A DNA stretch of 64,000 nucleotides from JACKII01 sp965222315. GTDB lineage: Bacteria > Pseudomonadota > Alphaproteobacteria > Bin95. Positions 42,565 through 50,985 of the stretch are shown here, one piece after another. The stretch is taken from the NCBI GenBank assembly GCA_965222315.1, contig OZ244951.1:4588001-4652000 (forward strand), in the 5' to 3' direction. Made by a program: the position numbers and the translations under genes. Under the pieces are notes generated by a model. The model was given only the letters and a program-made list of their open reading frames with translations. It did no database searches and was not told where the DNA came from. Within the stretch, counting starts at the first letter, position 1; the number at the start of each line of letters is the position of its first letter.

Positions 42565-43644
42565 TTACAACCTTACCGGCCCTGAGAGCTTGATCCGCCG
42601 CTCGGCCGCGTCATACCAGCCGCAAGGACGGTATTCGTCCGTGTGCATGTAGCAGCGGGCGAGCATCTCGTCGGAGCCATCGGTGAAGGTCAGCAGCCAG
42701 CTATGCGGAATCGCGTGGTTCGGCACGACGTGGCGGGTTAGCGGACAGATGTTCATGAAGGTGGTGCCGCCGTGGGCCTGCTCGACGCTGGTCTTGCCGC
42801 CCTTCTGCCCATCCGGATTGTCGTGGCTGTGGCCGCCGAGCCAGAGGTCTACCGCGCCGGGGTTCTGCGAGAGGTAGGACTCGAACCTGCCTGAATTGAA
42901 TTCACCGCCGACCCAACAGAGGAAGGAGGCGCCCGCGGGCGAGCCTTCCGGGAAATAGCCGTGATAGTCCTGCTCCCAGTTGCCGTCGGCGTCCTTCTTC
43001 ATGCCCTCCCATAGGCCGGAGGCGAGGGTGGTGTCCTTCAGCATGTAATGGTGGACGCTGACGATGATCTTGTCCCGGTTTCGGTCAACCTGGTCCTGCC
43101 ACCATTTGAATGTTTCAGCGGTGACAACCCCGCCGGGATTGCCGCCGAGATCGCCCCGGCCCTTGGTGTGGGACCGCTCGTTCACGTCGCTCATCATCAG
43201 GAAGCGGATGTTGCCGGTCTCGAAGGCGTAGCGCTCCCATGTGCCCTCTATCGGGTAGGGGTAGCGGGCGGCATCGACACCGGAGACCGCCGGGTTTTCG
43301 CCCATGGGATCGACATAGCGGCGGAACCATTCGCCCTCCGGCCGATCGAGGCCGCTGCGGTCGTGATTGCCAGAGACGCTGTAGACCTGCTCCCGCCGAT
43401 GCTTCTTCAAGATGCCGAACTGGCGGACGACTTCCTCGCCTTCCTCATCCGTCGGCACGCCGACATCGCCGCAATAGTCGCCGACATTGATGGCGAAGTC
43501 CCAGTGGAAGGGTGGCGCACCCTGTTCATCCCCGGATTCCGACTGGATGAGGGCCTCGGCGAGGCTATCGCGGCCGTATTTCTTGTCCCGGCCCACATGG
43601 GCATCGCCCTGCGCCCAGACATTGAGGGTGCGTGTTGCGGTCAT
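42565..43644 (-). CDS. Calcineurin-like metallophosphoesterase
   Basis: 359 residues from ATG 43644 (GAAGGAAAGG upstream). The dinuclear metal ligands are visible in QGDAHVGRD, INVGDYCGDV, SVSGNHDRSG, IVSVHHYML and WLGGHSHDN. The nearest fold relatives are purple-acid-type or cyclic-nucleotide phosphodiesterases, but the substrate is unclear. No signal peptide is seen, so it acts in the cytoplasm. It is encoded alone, convergent with gor. Confidence 0.86.
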   Translation of the reverse strand: MTATRTLNVWAQGDAHVGRDKKYGRDSLAEALIQSESGDEQGAPPFHWDFAINVGDYCGDVGVPTDEEGEEVVRQFGILKKHRREQVYSVSGNHDRSGLDRPEGEWFRRYVDPMGENPAVSGVDAARYPYPIEGTWERYAFETGNIRFLMMSDVNERSHTKGRGDLGGNPGGVVTAETFKWWQDQVDRNRDKIIVSVHHYMLKDTTLASGLWEGMKKDADGNWEQDYHGYFPEGSPAGASFLCWVGGEFNSGRFESYLSQNPGAVDLWLGGHSHDNPDGQKGGKTSVEQAHGGTTFMNICPLTRHVVPNHAIPHSWLLTFTDGSDEMLARCYMHTDEYRPCGWYDAAERRIKLSGPVRL

Positions 43645-43847
43645 GGGTCCAGCCTTTCCTTCGATTTGCTGCGGCAGTCTTAAATTTTCGGCCATAAGTC
43701 AGTTGCAAATCGAGGGCTCTCCCACCGATACTGCAAGCAAGCACCTTCGGCCCAGATCATTGGCGACTCCGTCTAGTTCGATAACCTGACAAAATCGCAG
43801 CCAACGGAAATGCTTAACTTTTTAGAATAAGAACTTAAGGAAAATCA

Positions 43848-44369
43848 ATGCATGAATATTTCCCAATATTTCAATCAATAATTGGTGGCCTTATCGCCTT
43901 ATTGGGTGTTTTGATTGCTCAATTGGTTTTTCTCCGGAACGCTAAAAGCGAGCGAACACACAGGGAGACTATGGCACGCGCTCAGGAAAAAAGCGTGCTT
44001 GATTCCAAACGCACTATACTAATAAACGCAATATCGGGTGAACTACGAGGTCTAAAAATCAATCTCGAAAGAATTATAGATAATTATGATTTTAACTTAA
44101 TACATAGGGAGCAGGGAATGAGTATTACTGGCAAAATTAAAGGGATCGATACGCAAGTATATCGTCATTTCATAGGGGATTTGGGTTTATTGAAACCAGA
44201 ACAAATCGAAGATATCACATTAATTTACAACTCCTTGGAAGCTGTAAAAAATGAAGAATATCCAGAATTTTCTAATGGAAACCTCTATGGGGTCATATTA
44301 CATAGTCAAAAAAGGCTCTTTGAAGAGTTGCGAGATCGTATTCTAAAAGCATTGTCTAATCTAGATTGA
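43848..44369 (+). CDS. AT-rich orphan: single-TM protein with helical cytoplasmic domain
   Basis: 173 residues. An N-terminal membrane helix (IIGGLIALLGVLIAQLVFL) is followed by a charged coiled-coil-like segment (NAKSERTHRETMARAQEKSV) and a helical domain rich in Ile, Leu, Asn and Glu. Codons such as TTA, ATA and AAT are frequent, in sharp contrast to the GC-rich neighbours, so recent acquisition is likely. TTAAGGAAAATCA gives a good ribosome-binding site. I recognise no family. Small anchored proteins like this are often found beside defence or phage genes, but none is visible here. Confidence 0.75.
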   Translation: MHEYFPIFQSIIGGLIALLGVLIAQLVFLRNAKSERTHRETMARAQEKSVLDSKRTILINAISGELRGLKINLERIIDNYDFNLIHREQGMSITGKIKGIDTQVYRHFIGDLGLLKPEQIEDITLIYNSLEAVKNEEYPEFSNGNLYGVILHSQKRLFEELRDRILKALSNLD

Positions 44370-44380
44370 TACTTACTCAT

Positions 44381-45403
44381 ATGGCTTCAAAAACAGCGCT
44401 TTACCGCATCATCGGCATCGATTCCTCGCCCTATGCGGTGAAGGTGCGGGCGGTGTTCCGCTACCGGCGACTGCCGCATATCTGGGTCGCGCGGATGCCG
44501 CAATTCTTCGAGGAAACGGCGGAGGTCAAGCCGCTGATCATGCCGGTGGTGCAGTATCCGGACGGCGAATACCGCACCGACAGCACGCCAATCATCCTGG
44601 ACCTGGAGGAACGGCATTCCGGCGGGCGGTCGGTACTGCCGGATGATCCGGGGCTGGCCTTCCTGGCATTGCTGATCGAGGATTTTACCGACGAGTGGCT
44701 GACCAAGTGCCTGTTCCATTTCCGGTTTTCCGCGCCGGAGGACCAACGCGCGGGTGCGTCCTGGGTGATTGACGATGCCTTTCCGGGGCTGGACAGCGCG
44801 GCCTATGAGGCGCAGGTGGCCGACTTCATTGCGCGGCAGGTCTCGCGCCGGGAACTGGTCGGCTGCACGCCAGAGAACGCGCCGCTGTTCGAAGCGTGCT
44901 ATGCGGAGGTGCTGGATGCGCTAGAGGGGTTTGCGGCGGCGGACCGGTTCCTGTTCGGCACCCGCCCTTCGCTCGCGGACTTCGGGCTTTATGGCCAGTT
45001 GCACACCCTGACCACCGATCCGACGCCCCGCGCCCTGGCCGAGGCGCGTGCGCCGCGGACGGTGCATTGGGTGACGCGGCTGCATGATGCCTCCGGCGTC
45101 GAGGGGGCCTGGCAGGCGGCGGAAGCGCCCTTGCGCCCGGCGGTACGGGAGTTGCTGGGGCTAGCGGCGCGCTACTACCTGCCCTATCTGGCCGCGAACC
45201 GGGCGGCGATCGAGGCGGGAGAGCCCGCGTTTCATGTGAAGCTCTCCGGCCGTAACTACCGACAGCCGGTGTTCCGGTACCAGGCCAAGTGCCATGACAT
45301 GCTGATCCGGCGGTATGCAGGCCTGGGGGACGAGGCGCGCGCGGCGGTGGCGCCGGTGCTGGCGGAGACGGGGTGCCTTCCCTGGCTCGAAATCGGGCCG
45401 TGA
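44381..45403 (+). CDS. Glutathione S-transferase family protein with extended C-terminus
   Basis: 340 residues. The N-terminal thioredoxin-like domain (LYRIIGIDSSPYAVKVRAVFRYRRLPHIW, then KPLIMPVVQYPDGEYRTDSTPIILDLEE) has a Ser in the usual catalytic turn. The helical domain includes FLFGTRPSLADFGLYGQL. About 100 extra residues follow, unusual for a GST, with KLSGRNYRQPVFRYQAKCHD. No Shine-Dalgarno precedes the ATG, and the AT-rich gene ends 11 bases upstream, so insertion may have separated it from its own promoter. Confidence 0.82.
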   Translation: MASKTALYRIIGIDSSPYAVKVRAVFRYRRLPHIWVARMPQFFEETAEVKPLIMPVVQYPDGEYRTDSTPIILDLEERHSGGRSVLPDDPGLAFLALLIEDFTDEWLTKCLFHFRFSAPEDQRAGASWVIDDAFPGLDSAAYEAQVADFIARQVSRRELVGCTPENAPLFEACYAEVLDALEGFAAADRFLFGTRPSLADFGLYGQLHTLTTDPTPRALAEARAPRTVHWVTRLHDASGVEGAWQAAEAPLRPAVRELLGLAARYYLPYLAANRAAIEAGEPAFHVKLSGRNYRQPVFRYQAKCHDMLIRRYAGLGDEARAAVAPVLAETGCLPWLEIGP

Positions 45404-45514
45404 GGGAGACGCGGTACTCGCCAACCGGGGGCTGCCATTGACCGGGGTGCAGCGCGCTCCCATTTCAAGAGGGCTGGTCGCGCTTTTTGTACGCCAACAG
45501 CCGGTATGACCGGC

Positions 45515-45620
45515 ATCTACGTTGGCTCTACATTTTGTCTACATGGCATCGACATCGGATAAACCCAACATCTACATTTTCGGCCCAAAATGTCGATTTT
45601 TGTAGATGAATGTAGATGTT
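45515..45620. repeat. Cluster of TCTACAT/ATGTAGA repeats between convergent genes
   Basis: The hexamer TCTACA occurs near 45527, 45538 and 45571, and its reverse TGTAGA at 45601 and 45611 in 10-base register. AACATCTACATT (45567-45578) and its exact reverse complement (45609-45620) form a long inverted repeat. The surrounding genes end toward each other here, so these are not promoter operators for them. A small RNA or a site for a DNA-binding protein is possible. Confidence 0.55.
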
Positions 45621-45657
45621 TTCCGGTTTTTCCAGGCTGGCACTAACCAGGTAATGA

Positions 45658-46413
45658 TCAAATGGTCAGATAGCCACCATCCGACACCAGGGTGTGGCCG
45701 GTAACGTACTGGGAGAGGTCGCTCGCCAGGAAGACGGCGGGCCCCGCTATATCCTCCGGCGTGCCGTAGCGGCCCATGGGGATGTGGTTGATCACCTGCT
45801 TCAGCCGATCCGGGTCCTGCATGATGCCCTGCTCGTTGATCGGGGTGCGGATGACGCCCGGGCCGATGGCGTTGACGCGGATGCCGTGTGGGGCCAGTTC
45901 ATTTGCCAGCGCCACCGTGAAGCCCTTCACCGCGTGCTTGCTGGTCGTGTAGGCAACGCAGTTCGGTGTGTGCAGGAAGCTCTGGATCGAGCCGATGGAG
46001 ATCACCCGGCCCTTGGAAGCCTTCAGTTGCTCAAGGAAGGCATAGGTCGTGTTGAAGACGCCGTTAACGTTGATGCTGATCGTATCGTCCCAGTCTTTCA
46101 GCGGGTCTTCCGCCTTCTCCAATGTCGCGCGGCGGACGATGCCCGCATTGTTCACCAGGATGGAGATATCGCCCACGTCCGCCTTCACCTTGGCCGCCAG
46201 CGCGTTGCAGGAGGCGCGGTCGGTCACGTCCAGCTTCTCCGCGAGGGCCGAGTTGCCGCCGATCTGAGCGACGGTCTCTTCCGCACCGGCGAGGTTGATG
46301 TCGGCGGCGATGACAGTCGCGCCGTGCTCGGCATAGGCCTGGGCGATGCCGCGGCCAATGCCGCTGCCGCCGCCGGTGATAAGCGCGATGTGGCCGTCAA
46401 GAAGTTTGGTCAT
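45658..46413 (-). CDS. SDR family oxidoreductase (gluconate dehydrogenase-like)
   Basis: 251 residues from ATG 46413 (AAGGAGA nine bases upstream). TGGGSGIGRG nucleotide site, NNAGI, catalytic Ser in VISIGSIQS, and YTTSKHAVKGF supply all classical SDR residues. FLASDLSQYVTGHTLVSDGGYL ends it. Asp rather than Arg after strand 2 (AADINLAG) suggests NAD preference. Substrate unknown; the neighbouring genes form a degradative cluster. Confidence 0.9.
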   Translation of the reverse strand: MTKLLDGHIALITGGGSGIGRGIAQAYAEHGATVIAADINLAGAEETVAQIGGNSALAEKLDVTDRASCNALAAKVKADVGDISILVNNAGIVRRATLEKAEDPLKDWDDTISINVNGVFNTTYAFLEQLKASKGRVISIGSIQSFLHTPNCVAYTTSKHAVKGFTVALANELAPHGIRVNAIGPGVIRTPINEQGIMQDPDRLKQVINHIPMGRYGTPEDIAGPAVFLASDLSQYVTGHTLVSDGGYLTI

Positions 46414-46549
46414 GGGTGTAGTCTCCTTGGGAATGCCATCGTTTCGAGTAGCCTGCCGTCGAGCGGGCGTATGGAGAGACGGCGGCAGTAATGAACATTG
46501 GTCACTCGATACACCGCTTCGCGGCACTCGGGATGAAGGGCATAGGCGG

Positions 46550-47368
46550 CTAGTCCGGCAGCGCCTCCCGCAGGAGCTTGCCGAAGCAGATCATTTGCGG
46601 GCTGGTGATCTGGTAGGCCTCAATGGCGGCCAGGATGTGCGCTACCGGCGCATCCGCCGGGGCGGGAGCCGGTGGCGGCAGATCCTCCAGCAGGCGCGAG
46701 GCGCGAACGCCGATGCATTGGCGGAGGCCACCGCCTGCGGCCACGATATCATCGGCGGCCAACAGCGGCCCGACCTCGGTCGCTGCATAGGCCAGGTAGG
46801 CCGGCCAGTGCGCGAGTTGGCGGTAGAGGCCGGGCACGAACTTCTCGTTGTCCATGTCGGCGGCCAACTGCATCAGGACTGCGCGCGTGTCGGCATCGAC
46901 CTCATCCGGATGGAGGGTCTTGGGCGCGGGGGGAAGAGGGTCCGGCGGTTGCCAGACGGCCCGCGGGCCTTGCTTGCCGTGGGCCTGCTCGCCCGTCAGC
47001 AGTGCACGGATCGTGGCGCCCATGGCCATGTTGAGGGGGGCAACTGTCTCGAACGAGCGGCAAACGGTGCGGATTGTCTCCAGCCCGTCCGCATCCACGC
47101 CCAACAGCCGCAGCGCCGCAGGCGAAAGCTTGGGCAGGGGTTGGAGATCCACGGCCTCCGCCGCTTCCCAGGCGGTCTTCGGCAACGCGCCACTGGCAAA
47201 CGCGGGGCGGACCGCCGCCCAGCCCCACTCCAGCACGCCGGGAATGGTGGCCAGATGCCGTTGCAGGGAGGAGACATAGGGCACGCCGTAGAAATGTCGG
47301 ATTTCGGCATAGATCTCGGCGATTTCACCGGTGGCCTCGGCCTCCGGCAGTTCGGTAAACGCGCTCAA
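46550..47368 (-). CDS. DehI-family halocarboxylic acid dehalogenase-like protein
   Basis: 272 residues. The two repeated helical blocks typical of DehI are visible: EIYAEIRHFYGVPYVSSLQRHLATIPGVLEWGWAAVRPAFASGAL near the start and VPGLYRQLAHWPAYLAYAATEVGPLL in the second half. DehI enzymes hydrolyse both enantiomers of 2-haloacids by a helical fold. The diagnostic catalytic Asp could not be aligned by eye, and many family members are uncharacterised. It overlaps the upstream amidase gene by four bases (ATGA). Confidence 0.7.
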   Translation of the reverse strand: MSAFTELPEAEATGEIAEIYAEIRHFYGVPYVSSLQRHLATIPGVLEWGWAAVRPAFASGALPKTAWEAAEAVDLQPLPKLSPAALRLLGVDADGLETIRTVCRSFETVAPLNMAMGATIRALLTGEQAHGKQGPRAVWQPPDPLPPAPKTLHPDEVDADTRAVLMQLAADMDNEKFVPGLYRQLAHWPAYLAYAATEVGPLLAADDIVAAGGGLRQCIGVRASRLLEDLPPPAPAPADAPVAHILAAIEAYQITSPQMICFGKLLREALPD

Positions 47369-48822
47369 ATCGGGGGAACCTCTCCTGGTCTGGGGTCGAT
47401 GGGCAGGAGGCCGGCGAGGCCGGTCATCTGCTCGAACAGGGCGCCGGCGGCCAGCACGCTGGCCTCATCCTGGGGCCGGCCGACAATCTGGAGGCCGATG
47501 GGCCGGCCATATTCGTCGAAGCCCGCGGGCACGCTCATGGCCGGGCAGGCGGTCATGGAGATGGCGGAGGTGGTGAGCGATCCGGCGATGTAGTTCTCAA
47601 GCTTCACGCCGTCGATCGTGTCCTGATAGCGCCAGTTCACGTCGAAGGCCGGCACCGCCATGACGGGGCAGAGCAGCAGGTCATAGGTCTCGAAATAGGC
47701 CAGCACCCGGCGGTAGTAGGCCGCGCGCTCCCGGTCGGCCCAGGCTATCTGCTGCGGGGTCTGCGCCAGGCCCTTTTCGGTGTTCCAGATGACGTCCGCT
47801 TTGACGAGGTCACGGTGCTCCGCCACGTGCTTTTCGTGCTCTACGGCGAAGACCTGGGCGCGGATGATCTGGAACGCCTCGTCGATTTCCCCCAGGTCGG
47901 GGTGAGCTTCTTCTACCACGGTGCCAAGGTCTTCGAAGCGCCGGGCGGCAGCGGCCACCATGTTTTTGACGGCGCTGGCGACCGGCACCTTGCCGCCGAA
48001 GCTCGTCGTGAAACCAATCCGCCGGGGCGCCGCGTCCCTGCCTTTTGCGAGCGCTTCCATCGTGGTCTCGAAATAGGAGCGCGCGGGCGGTTCGATGGTC
48101 AACGGGTCGCGCGGGTCGCGCCCGGCGATGGCGTCCAGGAACAATGCTAAGTCCGGCACGTCCCGCGCCATCGGCCCCTCGACGGAGGAAGCGGAGAACA
48201 GGTTGTCGATGGTCCCCCGCGTCACCCGCCCCGGCGAGGGCCGCATGCCGACAACCGAGTTATGGCTGCCGGGCCCGCGCAGGCTGCCGCCATGGTCGCT
48301 GCCATGGGCGAGCCAAATCTGCCCCGTCGCCAGCGCCACCGCCCCGCCGCCGGTCGAGCCGCCTGCCGTCAGCGAGGTGTTCCAGGGGTTGCGCGTCTTG
48401 CCGAAGACTTCGTTGAAGGTGCTGGCGCCTGCCGCGAATTCCGGCGTGTTCGACTTGGCGAGGACCACACCGCCATTCGCCTCCAGCCGCTCCACCATGG
48501 GGTGGGAAAAGTCCGGCACGAAGTCCTTGTAGATGGGGCTGGCGTAGGTGGTTCGGACGCCTGCGACCTCCATCATGTCTTTTATCGCGACCGGCAACCC
48601 GCCGAGCCAGCCGCGCCGGTCTTGCGGCACCGGCGGCAGGTTGCGGGCCGCCTCCCGCGCGCGTTCGGGGCAGAGGGTGGGCAATGCGTTCACCGCCCCA
48701 TCCACCTGTTTGTGCCGGGCGAGTGCGGCGTCGATCAGTTCCAGCGGCGACACTTCGCCGATTTCCAGCAGTTGGACGGCATCGCGGGCAGAAAGGCGGA
48801 TCAGATCGTCGTGGTCGCTCAT
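47365..48822 (-). CDS. Amidase (amidase-signature family)
   Basis: A 485-residue amidase with the Ser-cisSer-Lys triad: Lys81 (LPVAIKDMM), Ser156 (AGGSTGGGAVAL) and Ser180 (GSDHGGSLRGPGSHNSVVG). Length is normal. It hydrolyses a C-N amide bond; in place of GatA it is a stand-alone catabolic enzyme, since gatB/gatC are absent. It is translationally coupled to the downstream DehI-like gene and to the upstream alpha/beta-hydrolase gene (four-base overlaps both sides). Confidence 0.92.
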   Translation of the reverse strand: MSDHDDLIRLSARDAVQLLEIGEVSPLELIDAALARHKQVDGAVNALPTLCPERAREAARNLPPVPQDRRGWLGGLPVAIKDMMEVAGVRTTYASPIYKDFVPDFSHPMVERLEANGGVVLAKSNTPEFAAGASTFNEVFGKTRNPWNTSLTAGGSTGGGAVALATGQIWLAHGSDHGGSLRGPGSHNSVVGMRPSPGRVTRGTIDNLFSASSVEGPMARDVPDLALFLDAIAGRDPRDPLTIEPPARSYFETTMEALAKGRDAAPRRIGFTTSFGGKVPVASAVKNMVAAAARRFEDLGTVVEEAHPDLGEIDEAFQIIRAQVFAVEHEKHVAEHRDLVKADVIWNTEKGLAQTPQQIAWADRERAAYYRRVLAYFETYDLLLCPVMAVPAFDVNWRYQDTIDGVKLENYIAGSLTTSAISMTACPAMSVPAGFDEYGRPIGLQIVGRPQDEASVLAAGALFEQMTGLAGLLPIDPRPGEVPPI

Positions 48823-49757
48823 GAGTTGAACACCTGCCTGAGGAAGCCGGTCAAAGCTGCGAACTCCGCCTTCGCCTTCGGCCCGTCCTGGGCGACCCGA
48901 AGGAAGCCGTGGATAAAGCGCGCCGCACAGCGGTAGGTGACCGGGACACCCGCCGCCCGCAGCTTGGCCGCATAGTCGAAACCGTCATTGTAGAGCGGGT
49001 CATATTCCGCCGTAACCACATAGGTCGGCGGCAGGCGGCCGAGGTCGGTGGCGACCATGGGTGTGGCGTAGGGGTCTCTCGACGGCAACTCGGTGAGGTA
49101 CCAGTCCCAGTATTGCTTCATGCTGGCAGTGGTCAGGCCCGGTGGCTCCGCATTGTAGGAGAAGCTAGGCGCGGACAGGTCGTCATTCAGGCAAGGGTAG
49201 ACCAGCACCTGGGCCGCAATATGCGGCGTGCCCCGGTCGCGCGCCATCAGGCAGGTCGCGGCGGTCAAGCAGCCGCCCGCGCTGTCGCCGCCAACCGCGA
49301 TGCGGCTTGCATCAATGCCAAGCGCCGCGGCATTGGCGGCCACATGCGCGACCACGCCATAGCAATCATGCAGCAATTCCGGGTGCTTGTTCTCTGGCGC
49401 GAGGCGGTAATCGACGCTGATACACACGGCCCTCGCGCCGACGGCCAAACCCCAGCCCGTGCTGTCGCTGGTCGCGGGCGAGCCTTTCATAAAGCCGCCG
49501 CCGTGAATGTAGATCACACAGGGGGCCCGTTCGGGCAGGCCCTTGGGGCGGTAGATGCGCACCGGCACAGCCTGGCCGTCCTCACGCGGCATGGTGGTGT
49601 CCTGCACCTCCAGCCCATCCGGCCGGGGCGGCTGCACCGCGAGGCCGGTAGCGTCGAAGACGGCGCGCATCTCCTCGATAGTCGTGGCCGGCGGCTGCTT
49701 GGCGCGGGCGTCGATCAGGGGCTGCATTTCGGGGTGGGTATCGTAGCGGCCGGGCAT
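48819..49757 (-). CDS. Alpha/beta-hydrolase, hormone-sensitive-lipase type
   Basis: 312 residues from ATG 49757 (AGAGGAAA upstream); the frame extends to 50111 but overlaps the divergent gene's start and is not conserved. Oxyanion IHGGGFMKGS, elbow GGDSAGGCL, Asp in VVTAEYDPLYNDG and the final FIHGFLRVAQ show a complete esterase. It is distinct from the tandem copies at 33-35 kb. It heads the operon esterase-amidase-DehI, which looks like a pathway for an ester/amide substrate. Confidence 0.9.
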   Translation of the reverse strand: MPGRYDTHPEMQPLIDARAKQPPATTIEEMRAVFDATGLAVQPPRPDGLEVQDTTMPREDGQAVPVRIYRPKGLPERAPCVIYIHGGGFMKGSPATSDSTGWGLAVGARAVCISVDYRLAPENKHPELLHDCYGVVAHVAANAAALGIDASRIAVGGDSAGGCLTAATCLMARDRGTPHIAAQVLVYPCLNDDLSAPSFSYNAEPPGLTTASMKQYWDWYLTELPSRDPYATPMVATDLGRLPPTYVVTAEYDPLYNDGFDYAAKLRAAGVPVTYRCAARFIHGFLRVAQDGPKAKAEFAALTGFLRQVFNS

Positions 49758-49920
49758 CGGGCATTTCCTCTTTTGGAGCAGGTTGGACAGAACCATAGCA
49801 AGTGCGCGCGCGCCGCAAAGATGCTTTCCTGCATGCCGCGCGTGTTTATGCGCCCGACGCGTTGACTTGCGCCGCATCGTGCCCATTCTCCACTCAAACG
49901 CAAAATGCTGGAGCATGACA

Positions 49921-50817
49921 ATGCCCGATACCGTCGAAAGCACGCCGAACAGGACCGAAGCCGCCGCCGCGGCCGCCAGGGTGGTGCAGGCGCCGCTGAC
50001 CTTCATCATCCCCCAGGACGAGAAGCCGTACTTCGAGAGTTCAGCGCTCACCGGCGGCGAACCGAAGGTCTTTTTCAAGACCGAGGAAAAGGCCGTACCG
50101 ATCCGCGACATGCGCCCGGTTGCGGCGGGCTTTTCAGTGGATGCGGAAGGCTTCGAACTGCTGAAGCACCCTACCGCAGTGGACGATCTCTACGACGACG
50201 AAGCGGTCACCGGCGCCTACTACGCCGAGACGGTCGCGTTGCTGAAGAAGCACCTGGGCGCTGACCATGCGGTGATCTTCGACGCTACCCGCCGCTCCGA
50301 TGGCGGCCATGGTGCGGCCAATCCCGACGGCTTCCGCGGCCCTGCAACCCGCGTGCACGTGGATTACACACCGAAATCCGGCCCCCAACGCGCCAAGGAC
50401 AGCCTGGGAGAAGCGGAGGTCGAGCGCATCCTGGCCAATGGCGGACGGCTGATGCAGATCAACATCTGGCGTCCGATCAAAGGCCCGGTAAAGCGCGCGC
50501 CGCTGGCCCTGGCGGATGCGACGAGTGTTGCCTTCGGGGATCTGTTCGCGACCGACCAGCGCTTTCCCGACCGCACGGGGGAGATCTACCAGCTTGCCCA
50601 CAACCCGCAGCATCGCTGGTACTATGCTGAGGAGATGGAGCGGGACGAGGTCATCCTGATCAAAAGCTGGGACAGCGCCTATGCCGCCGACGCCAGCTAC
50701 CCGGCGCATGGCGCGTTCCAATACCCGGACCAGGACCCGAACGCGCCGCCGCGGGAGAGCATCGAGATCCGCAGCTACGTGGTATTCGAGCCAGGCAACC
50801 CGAGGGCGCAGGCGTAA
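49921..50817 (+). CDS. CmcJ/NvfI-family oxidoreductase
   Basis: 298 residues from ATG 49921 (GGAG eight bases upstream; ATG 49915 is too close). RVHVDYTPKSGPQRAKD carries the His-x-Asp iron-site motif, NIWRPIKGPVKRAPLALADA and GEIYQLAHNPQHRWYYAEEMERDEVILIKSWDS match the family of cephamycin CmcJ, fungal NvfI and GA4-desaturase-like non-heme iron proteins. PRESIEIRSYVVFE is the conserved end. The substrate is unknown. It is divergent from the esterase-amidase operon. Confidence 0.83.
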   Translation: MPDTVESTPNRTEAAAAAARVVQAPLTFIIPQDEKPYFESSALTGGEPKVFFKTEEKAVPIRDMRPVAAGFSVDAEGFELLKHPTAVDDLYDDEAVTGAYYAETVALLKKHLGADHAVIFDATRRSDGGHGAANPDGFRGPATRVHVDYTPKSGPQRAKDSLGEAEVERILANGGRLMQINIWRPIKGPVKRAPLALADATSVAFGDLFATDQRFPDRTGEIYQLAHNPQHRWYYAEEMERDEVILIKSWDSAYAADASYPAHGAFQYPDQDPNAPPRESIEIRSYVVFEPGNPRAQA

Positions 50818-50896
50818 ACCTGCCGACTGACTGAAAAACTAGTGCACAGTCGTTTTAAGCGGAAACAACCGCAACCTGACTGCGGACAACCTTTTT

Positions 50897-50931
50897 CTCC
50901 CCGGACGGCTCGCGAGAGGCGATCCGGGGAG
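50897..50931. other. GC-rich hairpin between convergent genes
   Basis: CTCCCCGGA (50897-50905) pairs with TCCGGGGAG (50923-50931). It may end transcription from either side, but the T-run CTTTTT lies on the 5' side of the plus-strand hairpin, so it is not a textbook terminator. Confidence 0.4.
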
Positions 50932-50985
50932 ATGGAGCCGGCGGTTCGCAGCACTGGCGATGGCTCCGCCTAAAATGATTGCGCC

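Noticed and set aside
45515..45620. CRISPR array
   Set aside because: The repeats are short, in both orientations and without regular spacers. No cas genes are present.
50897..50931. Hairpin as a rho-independent terminator
   Set aside because: The T-run is on the wrong side for both strands, so only a hairpin is reported.
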